Source: Streptomyces sp. SirexAA-E
Lineage (GTDB): Bacteria; Actinomycetota; Actinomycetes; Streptomycetales; Streptomycetaceae
Length of the DNA: 64,000 nt
Assembly: GCF_000177195.2 (NCBI RefSeq)
Contig: NC_015953.1
Span: forward strand, 2,480,001 to 2,544,000
Direction: 5' to 3'
Shown: positions 7,502-15,123 of the stretch, piece after piece
Layout of the letters: every line of letters begins with the position of its first letter
Numbering within the stretch: the stretch's first letter is position 1
Position numbers and translations under genes: made by a program
The notes under the pieces: generated by a model
Databases searched by the model: none
Told to the model about the DNA's origin: nothing
The model's input: the letters and a program-made list of their open reading frames with translations, nothing else

Positions 7502-10500
7502 ATGACCTGCCCCTCGTGCCGTCAGGACCTGCCGCCGGACGCCCGGTTCTGCTCGTCCTGCGGAACGCCGTGCGCCACCGCGCCCGCCCCCGGGGACGAC
7601 GAACGCAAACCGGTGACGGTCCTCTTCTGCGATCTCGTGGGCTCGACGGCGCTGTCGGGCGTACTGGACCCGGAGACCCTGCGTACGGTCACGCTGCGGT
7701 ACTTCGAGGCGATGAGCGACCGGATCGTGGCCGAGGGCGGCACCCCGGAGAAGTTCATCGGCGACGCCGTGATGGCGGTGTTCGGCGTGCCCGTGGTCCG
7801 GGAGGACGACGCCCGGCGGGCGCTGGCCGCGGCGCTCGGGATGCGGGACGCGCTGGCCGAGCTCAACGAGGAGCTGCACGCGGCGCTCGGCATCCGGCTG
7901 GCGACCAGGATCGGCGTCAACACCGGCCAGGTGGTGGCCGGTGGCGACGCGACGGCCCGCCAGGCCCTGGTGTCGGGCGAGACCGTCAACATCGCGGCCC
8001 GGCTGGAGCAGAACGCCGCCGCCGGCGAGATCCTCATCGGCCCGGACACCCTGCTGGCGGCCGGCCCGACGGTGTCCGCCGAGCCCACCGGGCCGCTCCG
8101 GCTGAAGGGCAAGCAGGACAGTGTGGAGGCCTACCGGCTGCTCGCCCTGGGCACCGACGACCCGGCCCAGCTGCGCCGCTTCGACGTCCCCTTCGTGGGA
8201 AGGAGCGCCGAGCAGGAGGCCCTGGACGCGGCGCTCGCGGACACCGTGCGGTGCGGCCGCGCGGGGCTGCTGCGGGTCACCGGTGAGGCGGGCGTCGGCA
8301 AGACCCGGCTGGTCCGGGAGTGGCTGGCGCGGCGTTCCGCCTCGGGGGAACTCGCCTACGGCGCGGGCCGGTGCCGCAGCCACGGGGAGCAGGGCACGCT
8401 CACTCCGCTCGCCGACGCCCTGCGGGCCCTGCCGGCGCTCGCCGGTGGGCCGGTGGACGCCTCCGGGGCGGTGGACGCCTCCGGGGCGGCGGTCGAGGAC
8501 GACGCGGCGGCCCTGCTGTCGGCGGGCCTGCTGCGGGACGGCACCCCGAACGCGCCGTTCGAGGACATGTGCGCCGCGCTGACGACGGTCCTGGCCCGGG
8601 CCGCCCGGGCCCGGCCGGTCGTGGTGGTCCTGGACGACGCGCACGCGGCCGCGCCCCTGCTGCTTCGGACGCTGGACCGGCTGACGGAGGGGGCGGGGCC
8701 CCCGGGTGTGCTGGTGGTCTGTGTGGGCCGCCCGGACGGTACGGCCGACGGCGCGGGCGGGCTCCCGGTCACCGGGCTGCCCCCCGAGGAAGCCGCACGG
8801 CTCGCCGCGCTGCTGGCCCGGCTGGACGGCCGGGACGGGCCGGTGGACGAGCGTCTCCTCGCCCGTGCCGAGGGCAATCCGCTCTACCTGGAGCAACTGC
8901 TCGTGGACGGGCGGGCGGACGGCGTGGGAGCCGGGGGGCCGGACGCCGGTCTGCCGCCGACGCTCCAGGCGCTGCTCGGCGCCCGAATCGGCGCGCTGGC
9001 CAGGGCGGAGCGGACCACGGTCGATCTCGCCGCCGTGATCGGCCGCGAGTTCACCGCGGCGGAGCTGGTCCTGCTGGAGGTGTCCGCACGGCTCGCGGAG
9101 CGACCGCCGCCCGCCGTGGTGGCCGTGCCGTCCGGGGAACGGGCGCGGCGGCTGGCGCGCGTCGAGGAGGTGCTCGCGGCGCTGGGCCGGCGCCGGCTGG
9201 TGGAGCCGGCACCGGCGGGGGACCCGGAGACCGCGGCGTACCGGTTCAGCAGCGGGCTGGTGCACGAGGTGACGTACGGCTCGCTGTCCAAGCGGGCCAA
9301 GGCCGACCGTCACGCCTGGGCGGCGGAGCTGCCCAGTGTGCTGCGCGCCGGGGACGGCGCCGTCGGCGGACATCTGGAGCGCGCCTACCGCTACCGCGCC
9401 GAGCTCGGGCTGCTGGACGAGGCGACCGGGCGGCTGCGCGGCCGGGCGGCCCGGGCGCTGGGCCGGGCCGGGGCCCAGGCCGCCGCCCGGTCCGACCTGC
9501 CCTGGGCGCACAGCCTGCTGGAGCGGGCGGTCGGCCTCGACCCGGACGACGCGGCGTCGGTGCGCAGGCTGGGCGAGGTGCGGGTGGCCCTCGGGGACAC
9601 CGAGGCGGGGACGGCCCTGCTGCGCCGGGTGCGGGACCTGGAGTCCGCGCCGGTGGAGGCCGCGCACGCCCGGCTGGCGCTCGTGGTGCTCGACCCCGGC
9701 GGCCCGGGGCCCGGACTCACCGCGACGGCCCGGGCGGTGCTGCCGGTCTTCGAGGCCGCCGGGGACTCGGTGGGCCGGGCCCGGGCACATCTGCGGCTGG
9801 CCCAGCGGCTCCAGCAGGCGGGCCGGCACGAGGAGGCGGAGCGCGACCAGGCGCGGGCGCTGGAGCAGGCGGTGCTGGCCGGGGCCGAACCGGAGCGCGC
9901 CGGGGCGCTCGGGGCCATCGGCATCTCCCTGTGGCGCGGCCCGGTGCCGGCGCCCGATGCGGTGGAACGCTGCCGTGCCCTGCTCGCGGCGCACGGCGGG
10001 GGCCGCCCGACGGTCCGGCTCACCCTGAACTGTCCGCTGGCGGTGCTGTACGCCCTTCAGGACCGGCCCCGTGAGGCGCACGGCTGCCTGGCGGAGGCCG
10101 ACGAGCTGGCCGAAAAGCTGCGGTTCGCCGAGGCGGAGGTGTTCCTGCCGGTGTTCCGGGCGGCGGTGGAGTCGCTGCTCGGCCGCGGCCCGGTCGCCCT
10201 GGAGCTGCTGGCCCGCGCCGACGCGGCGGCCCGGCACACCGGCGCGGCCGGGATGCGGACGGCCGTCGCGCTGGACGCGGCCCGGATCGAGCTCGACTCG
10301 GGCCGTACGCGCCGGGCGGCCACCCGGCTCGCGGGCATCGGTGACGGGACGGAGCTGAGCCACGCCGACGCGGTCGACCTGCGCGGGATGCGGGGCCGGC
10401 TGTCGGCCGCCGAAGGGCGCGCGTTCGAGGCGGTGGGCCACGCGGACCGGGCGGTGGCGGCCTCGCTGCTCACGGACTCCCCCCTGGTCCAGGCGACGGC

Positions 10501-10687
10501 CGAGCTGGACCGGGCCCGCACCCTGGACGCCCTGGGCCGGCGGGCACAGGCGCGGGCCTCCGCACGGACCGCGGCGGCCCGCTTCGCGGCCAAGGGCCAT
10601 CTGCCGGGGGTCCGCCGGGCCGCCCGCTGTGTACCGGAGGAGCCGGTGCCGGAGGGGAACGCGCTCACCACGAGGGAGAGGAGCTGA
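7502..10687 (+). CDS. Class III nucleotide cyclase-AAA ATPase-TPR regulator
   Basis: A 1061-aa multidomain protein. It begins with a zinc-ribbon-like segment (C3, C6, C17, C20), followed by a class III adenylate/guanylate cyclase catalytic domain: VTVLFCDLVGSTALSG contains the metal-binding Asp and FIGDAVMAVFG the second one (about residues 38-200). A STAND/AAA_16 ATPase follows with Walker A GEAGVGKT near residue 261 and Walker B VVVVLDDAH near 375. The last 450 residues are helical, TPR-like repeats. Such proteins couple a signal sensed by the TPR/ATPase part to cyclase activity or act as large regulators. The ribosome site is GGAGAGAAGGA. It is separated from the upstream maturase genes only by the hairpin and lies 3 bp before the protease gene. 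Confidence 0.85.
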   Translation: MTCPSCRQDLPPDARFCSSCGTPCATAPAPGDDERKPVTVLFCDLVGSTALSGVLDPETLRTVTLRYFEAMSDRIVAEGGTPEKFIGDAVMAVFGVPVVREDDARRALAAALGMRDALAELNEELHAALGIRLATRIGVNTGQVVAGGDATARQALVSGETVNIAARLEQNAAAGEILIGPDTLLAAGPTVSAEPTGPLRLKGKQDSVEAYRLLALGTDDPAQLRRFDVPFVGRSAEQEALDAALADTVRCGRAGLLRVTGEAGVGKTRLVREWLARRSASGELAYGAGRCRSHGEQGTLTPLADALRALPALAGGPVDASGAVDASGAAVEDDAAALLSAGLLRDGTPNAPFEDMCAALTTVLARAARARPVVVVLDDAHAAAPLLLRTLDRLTEGAGPPGVLVVCVGRPDGTADGAGGLPVTGLPPEEAARLAALLARLDGRDGPVDERLLARAEGNPLYLEQLLVDGRADGVGAGGPDAGLPPTLQALLGARIGALARAERTTVDLAAVIGREFTAAELVLLEVSARLAERPPPAVVAVPSGERARRLARVEEVLAALGRRRLVEPAPAGDPETAAYRFSSGLVHEVTYGSLSKRAKADRHAWAAELPSVLRAGDGAVGGHLERAYRYRAELGLLDEATGRLRGRAARALGRAGAQAAARSDLPWAHSLLERAVGLDPDDAASVRRLGEVRVALGDTEAGTALLRRVRDLESAPVEAAHARLALVVLDPGGPGPGLTATARAVLPVFEAAGDSVGRARAHLRLAQRLQQAGRHEEAERDQARALEQAVLAGAEPERAGALGAIGISLWRGPVPAPDAVERCRALLAAHGGGRPTVRLTLNCPLAVLYALQDRPREAHGCLAEADELAEKLRFAEAEVFLPVFRAAVESLLGRGPVALELLARADAAARHTGAAGMRTAVALDAARIELDSGRTRRAATRLAGIGDGTELSHADAVDLRGMRGRLSAAEGRAFEAVGHADRAVAASLLTDSPLVQATAELDRARTLDALGRRAQARASARTAAARFAAKGHLPGVRRAARCVPEEPVPEGNALTTRERS

Positions 10688-10690
10688 CCG

Positions 10691-11575
10691 ATGGGTGTCA
10701 CCACGACGGGCACGGCGGCGGGGCAGGGGCTGACCTGGAGCCTGCGCGGGCGCGGCCCCGAGGACGTACCGGTGCCCGCCGACCCGGGACCGCCGGGCGG
10801 CCGGCCCGCGCGGCGGGCGACGGGGCGCGGGGTGCGGGTGTGCGTGGTCGATTCGGGCGTGGAGCGCGACCATCCGCTGGTCGGCACGGTGGACGGCTCC
10901 TGGGTGGTGGTCAAGGACGGGGAGAGCGGTGCGATCACCGTGGAGCCGACCACGACCGGTGACACCTGCGGGCACGGCACGGCGTGCGCGGGCATCATCC
11001 GCCGTACCGCCCCCGACTGCGAGATCCACAGCGTCCGGGTGCTCGGCGAGCGCTTCTCGGGCACGGGTGACGTGCTGATGGCGGGGCTGCGCTGGGCGGT
11101 GGAGCAGCGCTTCGACGTGGTGAACCTCAGCCTGTCGACCACCCGGACCCGGTTCGCCCCGGAGCTGCACCACCTGGCCGACCGCGCCTACTTCGCCCGT
11201 ACGGTGATCGTCGCCTCCGCGCACAACACCCCGGTGGAGAGCTTCCCGTGGAGGTTCGCCTCGGTGATCTCCGTCGGCAGCCACCAGGAGGACGACCCCG
11301 AGCTCCATCTGTACAACCCCGAGCCCCCGGTGGAGTTCTTCGGGCCGGGCCAGAACGTGACGGTGCCGTGGCTGGGCGGCCGGACCATCCGTACGACCGG
11401 CAACAGCTTCGCCACGCCCTACGTCGCCGGGCTCTGCGCCCGGGTCCTCTCCGCGCACCCCAGCATGACGGCCTTTCAGCTCAAGAACGCCCTCTATCTG
11501 TCCGCGGCCAACGTGCACGCGGGCCCGCGTCCTTCCACAGCGGCAGGAGACATCCGTGACGACTCCGAGAACTGA
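10691..11575 (+). CDS. Subtilisin-like (S8) serine protease, no signal peptide
   Basis: A 294-aa S8 peptidase with the full catalytic triad: Asp54 in VVDSGVERDHP, His95 in CGHGTACAG and Ser239 in TGNSFATPYVAG. It has neither a signal peptide nor a subtilase propeptide, so it is expected to work in the cytoplasm without the usual maturation. In RiPP loci, leaderless S8 peptidases often remove leader peptides; that role for the 51-aa precursor is an inference from position. The start is 3 bp after the cyclase stop. The 3' end overlaps the start of the GAF gene by 20 bp, showing tight operon packing. Confidence 0.87.
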   Translation: MGVTTTGTAAGQGLTWSLRGRGPEDVPVPADPGPPGGRPARRATGRGVRVCVVDSGVERDHPLVGTVDGSWVVVKDGESGAITVEPTTTGDTCGHGTACAGIIRRTAPDCEIHSVRVLGERFSGTGDVLMAGLRWAVEQRFDVVNLSLSTTRTRFAPELHHLADRAYFARTVIVASAHNTPVESFPWRFASVISVGSHQEDDPELHLYNPEPPVEFFGPGQNVTVPWLGGRTIRTTGNSFATPYVAGLCARVLSAHPSMTAFQLKNALYLSAANVHAGPRPSTAAGDIRDDSEN

Positions 11576-12155
11576 CATGACGCTCACCCCCTCCCCCGCC
11601 CCGGGCGACGCGGCCCGGCGCGAACTGCTCCAGTCGGTCGTCGACGTCGCCCGCGCGATCTTCGGGGCCGCGGCCAGCTCCGTCTTCCTGCTCGACGAGG
11701 AGGCGGACGAGCTGGTCTTCCAGGCGGTCTCCGGGGAGGGCGAGGAGTTCCTGGTGGGACGGCGCTTCCCGGCCGGGCGGGGCATCGCGGGCTGGGTGGT
11801 GACCTCCGGCGAGCCGATGGTGGTGGACGACCTGAGCAGCGACGCGTCCTTCGACCGCGCCCTGGCGGAGTCCACGGCGTACGTCCCCGACGCGATCATG
11901 GCGGCCCCGCTGATCAGCGACTCCCGGGTGCTGGGGGTCCTGGAGGTGCTGGACCCGTCGCCGCAGGCGCGGTCGGGCGTCCGCGAGCTGGACCTGCTGG
12001 CGATGTTCGCTCGGCAGGCGGCCGCCGCGCTGCGGGTCCTCGCCCCGGCACCGGCCGGGGTGCCGGAAGCCGGGCGCACCCTGGACGGCGCCCGCCGGGA
12101 GGACGCCCTGGAGCTGCTCGGCAGTCTGGAACGGCTGTTGCGGGGCACGGGCTGA
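11556..12155 (+). CDS. GAF domain sensor protein
   Basis: A 199-aa cytoplasmic protein that is nearly all one GAF domain (about residues 15-160), with the core GRRFPAGRGIAGWVVTSGEPMVVDD and a C-terminal helix. GAF domains bind small ligands or cyclic nucleotides, so it may read the product of the upstream cyclase; this is an inference. The listed GTG start lies inside the protease gene. An ATG at 11577, two bases after the protease stop, is a plausible alternative that removes seven residues. It is the last gene of the plus-strand RiPP operon. Confidence 0.8.
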   Translation: MTTPRTDMTLTPSPAPGDAARRELLQSVVDVARAIFGAAASSVFLLDEEADELVFQAVSGEGEEFLVGRRFPAGRGIAGWVVTSGEPMVVDDLSSDASFDRALAESTAYVPDAIMAAPLISDSRVLGVLEVLDPSPQARSGVRELDLLAMFARQAAAALRVLAPAPAGVPEAGRTLDGARREDALELLGSLERLLRGTG

Positions 12156-12232
12156 GGAGACGATACGTACGCTGGGCCGCGCGGGAGTGACGTCCCGCGC
12201 CCACCGGCCCGTGCAGGACGGAAGGACTCGCC

Positions 12233-13021
12233 GTGAAGCTCGCTTTCTCGACCCTCGGAGTGCCGGGGATGTCCGTGACCGAGGTGGTGCGCCTCGCCGC
12301 CGCGAACGGATACCAGGGGGTGGAGCTGCGCGCCCACCCCGAGGAGCCGGTGCACCCGGGCCTCACCCCGCTCGAACGGGGCTCGGTGGCCGAGGAGTTC
12401 AAGCGGGGCGGGGTGGAGGTCCTGACCGTCGCCGGATACGCCAGGGTCGCCGCCGAGGGCGACGACGAACCGGTGCTGGCCGAGCTCGCCGGGCTGGTGG
12501 AGCTGGCCCGCGACCTGGGCGCGCCGTACGTCCGGGTGTTCCCCGGCGGCGGGGGCCTGGACCCGGACGAGGCGGACGCGACCGCCGCCCGGCGGCTGGG
12601 CGCGGCCGCTCCGCACGCCGCCGACCTGGGCGTACGGATCCTGCTGGAGACCCATGACTCGCACCGCGCCGGGGCCGACGTGGCCCGGGTGGTGGGCACG
12701 GTGGGGCACGGGTCGATCGGGGCGATCTGGGACGTGATGCACACCTGGCTGGCCGGCGAGGAGGCACCGGCCAGCCACGCGGTGCTCGCCCCGCACCTGG
12801 GCTACGTCCAGGTCAAGGACATCGCCTCGGTCGAGGACACCACCCCGCTCGCCCTCGGAGCCGGGGTGCTGCCGCTGCGGACGTGTCTGGACGGGCTGGA
12901 CCCCGACGCCTGGGTCTGCTGGGAGTACGAGAAGCGCTGGTACCCGGAGGCGGCGGAGCTGCCGGGGCTGCTGGCCGAGGGACGGGAGTACCTGCTGCGG
13001 CTGGGCGCGCCGAAGCAGTAG
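12233..13021 (+). CDS. Sugar phosphate isomerase/epimerase (AP-endonuclease-2 TIM barrel)
   Basis: A 262-aa single-domain TIM barrel with the family's N-terminal strand (KLAFSTLGVPGMSVTEVV), the GYQGVELRAHP strand, metal-binding ILLETHDSH and IWDVMHTW motifs and the CWEYEKRW end. Members isomerise or epimerise sugars and inositols; the substrate is unknown. GTG 12233 is preceded by GGAAGGA. The 3' 209 bp are overlapped antisense by the reading frame of the EamA gene. It does not appear to belong to the RiPP operon, because a 77-bp gap with its own ribosome site separates them. Confidence 0.85.
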   Translation: MKLAFSTLGVPGMSVTEVVRLAAANGYQGVELRAHPEEPVHPGLTPLERGSVAEEFKRGGVEVLTVAGYARVAAEGDDEPVLAELAGLVELARDLGAPYVRVFPGGGGLDPDEADATAARRLGAAAPHAADLGVRILLETHDSHRAGADVARVVGTVGHGSIGAIWDVMHTWLAGEEAPASHAVLAPHLGYVQVKDIASVEDTTPLALGAGVLPLRTCLDGLDPDAWVCWEYEKRWYPEAAELPGLLAEGREYLLRLGAPKQ

Positions 13022-13925
13022 CGCGGCCCCGCGCCCCCTCGGCCACGGGGAGCGGCGGTGCGGCGGCGGGGCGCGGCCGGGCCAGGGAGGTCAGGGCCAC
13101 CCCGCCGACCAGCAGCAGCGCCGCGCACCATCGCAGCAGGCTCACCGGCTCGCCCAGGACGAGGGCCGCCGAGGACATCCCGAAGACGGGCACCAGCAGC
13201 GTGAACGGGGCGACGGACGAGGCCGGGTGGTGGCGGAGCAGGAAGCCCCAGGCCCCGAAGCCGAAGACGGTGGAGACCCAGGCGACGTAGAGGAGTGTCC
13301 CGGCGCCGCTCCAGTCGAGCGCGGCCAGGGCCTTCGCGTCCCGGTCCCAGCCCTCGAAGAGCAGGGACAGGCCGAGCAGGGGCAGGACGGGGACGGTCGA
13401 GACCCACACCATGAAGTTGAGGGGGTCCGGGGGCGCCGCCTTGCGGGTGAGGACGTTGGACACACCCCAGCAGGCCGCCGCCGCGATGACCAGGACGAAG
13501 GCGAGGACGGGCCCGCCCGCCCCCTCGTCGACGGCGGCCACCCCGATGCCGGCGAGCGCCACACCCATCCCCACGACCCGCGGGCCGCCGGGCCGTTCGC
13601 CGAGCGCCAGGGCCGCGAACAGCGCGGTGAAGACGGCCTGCACCTGGAGGACGAGGGAGGACAGCCCGGCGGGCATCCCCCGGTCCATCCCGATGAACAG
13701 CAGCCCGAACTTGGCGATGCCGAGGGCCAGTCCCACGCCGAGGACCCACTTCCAGGCCACCTTCGGCCGTCCCACGAGGAACACGGCGGGCAGTGCGGCG
13801 ACGAGGAAGCGCAGGGCGGAGAAGAGCAGCGGCGGGAAGTGGGCGAGGCCGATCTCGATGACGACGAAGTTGACGCCCCAGAGGGCGGCGACGAGCGCGG
13901 CCAGGGCGATGTGGAGGGGACGCAT
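12813..13925 (-). CDS. EamA-family (DMT) exporter with long antisense-encoded tail
   Basis: A 370-aa protein. Residues 1-285 form ten hydrophobic helices in two EamA repeats (LWGVNFVVIEIGLAHFPP and ACWGVSNVLTRKAAPPDP mark the two halves), as in drug/metabolite exporters such as the O-acetylserine exporter EamA. The remaining 85 residues are Pro/Arg/Ala-rich, have no counterpart in the family, and are read largely across the 3' end of the convergent isomerase gene. A lost stop codon is the simplest explanation. The gene is divergent from a LysR regulator 100 bp away, which probably controls it. Confidence 0.85.
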   Translation of the reverse strand: MRPLHIALAALVAALWGVNFVVIEIGLAHFPPLLFSALRFLVAALPAVFLVGRPKVAWKWVLGVGLALGIAKFGLLFIGMDRGMPAGLSSLVLQVQAVFTALFAALALGERPGGPRVVGMGVALAGIGVAAVDEGAGGPVLAFVLVIAAAACWGVSNVLTRKAAPPDPLNFMVWVSTVPVLPLLGLSLLFEGWDRDAKALAALDWSGAGTLLYVAWVSTVFGFGAWGFLLRHHPASSVAPFTLLVPVFGMSSAALVLGEPVSLLRWCAALLLVGGVALTSLARPRPAAAPPLPVAEGARGRATASARPAAAGTPVPRPAAPAAPPPPGTSASRTPSRPRRRGPARPDTSAAAAPRLRGRAGWCPRPRRCP

Positions 13926-14025
13926 GCACCGAGGATCAGGGGCGCCGACCGTGTAGCACCAGCGCGGATTCGTTCATGGTTGGATTAAGCACCGCTCATG
14001 TGTCCCCGTCCCACGGGAGGTCCCG

Positions 14026-14934
14026 GTGCTCGATCTGTCCCGGCTGCGCGCTCTGCACGCCGTCTCGGTCCACGGGTCGGTGGCGGGTGCCGCCACCGCG
14101 CTCGGGTACACCGCGTCGGCCGTCTCCCAGCAGATCACCAAGCTGGAGCGGGAGACCCGCACGACCCTGCTGGAGCGGCGCGGACGCGGGGTGGCCCTCA
14201 CCGAGGAGGCCGTCCATCTCGCCGCCACGGCACAGCGGTTGCTGGCGATCGTGGAGCAGGCGGAGACCGCCCTGGAGGAGCGCCGGGGGCTGCCCACCGG
14301 GCGGCTGTCGATCGGCGCGTTCGCGTCGGCGGCGCGCGGGCTGCTGCCGGGGGTGCTGGCCTCGCTGGCGCGGGACCATCCGGCGCTGGACGCCCGGCTG
14401 ACGGAGGTCGACCCGCACCTCTCGGTGGACCTGGTGGCCAAGGGCGTGATCGATCTGGCCGTGGCGCACGACTGGGACATCGCACCGCTGCCCGCGCCGG
14501 AGGGGGTGGCCCAGGCGGTGATCGGTGACGACCGCTGCGACCTGCTGGTGCCGAAGGGGCACCGGCTCGTCGGCCGGTCCTCGGTGCGGCGCGAGGAGCT
14601 GGCGAAGGAGCGGTGGGTGTGCCAGCCGCCGGGCACGGTCTGCCACGACTGGCTCGTACGGACGCTGCGGGCGGCGGGGTACGAGCCGGACATCCGGCAC
14701 CAGGCGGAGGAGAACCACACCCAGGTCGCCCTCGTCGCCGCCGGTCTCGGGGTGGCGATGATCCCCCGGCTGGGCCGGGGGACGCTACCGCGGGGGGTGG
14801 TGGCGGTGCGGCTGGACCCGCTGCCGGTGCGGCGGCTGTACGCCCTGTGGCGCACCCAGGCGGCCCGGCGGCCCGCGATCACGGCGGCGGTGGCGGCGCT
14901 CCAGGACGGCGGCGCGGGGGCGGGGCTGCTCTGA
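14026..14934 (+). CDS. LysR-family transcriptional regulator
   Basis: A 302-aa protein with an N-terminal winged helix-turn-helix (LRALHAVSVHGSVAGAATAL, then SAVSQQITKLE) and a periplasmic-binding-protein-like effector domain from about residue 90. It starts at GTG 14026 after a GGGAGG site. The 100-bp gap to the divergent EamA exporter gene contains the only AT-rich stretch nearby (TTCATGGTTGGATTAA), a reasonable place for a LysR site, though no perfect T-N11-A palindrome stands out. Control of the exporter in response to its substrate is the usual arrangement and is inferred here. Confidence 0.9.
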   Translation: MLDLSRLRALHAVSVHGSVAGAATALGYTASAVSQQITKLERETRTTLLERRGRGVALTEEAVHLAATAQRLLAIVEQAETALEERRGLPTGRLSIGAFASAARGLLPGVLASLARDHPALDARLTEVDPHLSVDLVAKGVIDLAVAHDWDIAPLPAPEGVAQAVIGDDRCDLLVPKGHRLVGRSSVRREELAKERWVCQPPGTVCHDWLVRTLRAAGYEPDIRHQAEENHTQVALVAAGLGVAMIPRLGRGTLPRGVVAVRLDPLPVRRLYALWRTQAARRPAITAAVAALQDGGAGAGLL

Positions 14935-15053
14935 GCGCGGCGGGTCCGGCGTGAGCGCCGGGGTGCGGCGGCCCCCGCGGACCGGCGCGGTCGCCATGTC
15001 CGGGCATGTCCCCCCGTCGTCCCGCGTGTCCCTCCCTTTCTCGGGCGGGCCCC

Positions 15054-15105
15054 TTGACTGGTAGTTACTTTCCCTATATCCGTACCTTCTTGGAAGTTTC
15101 TTTCA
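15054..15105 (+). promoter_or_regulatory. Promoter region with paired direct repeat upstream of GH3 gene
   Basis: An AT-rich island in GC-rich DNA. A -35-like TTGACT (15054-15059) is followed by weak -10 candidates (TATATC or TATCCG, 15075-15082). Two imperfect direct repeats, AGTTACTTTCC (15063-15073) and AGTTTCTTTCA (15095-15105), are 32 bp apart, about three helical turns. The first lies in the promoter spacer and the second just downstream, a layout expected for a repressor acting on a sugar-hydrolase gene. The regulator is unknown. Confidence 0.5.
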
Positions 15106-15123
15106 GTACCGGAAGGGGCTCAC

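Noticed and set aside
7352..12796. A 1814-codon open frame on the minus strand
   Set aside because: It is the antisense shadow of the cyclase, protease, GAF and isomerase genes; the product is low-complexity Arg/Pro/Gly with no domain, caused by GC-rich codon bias.
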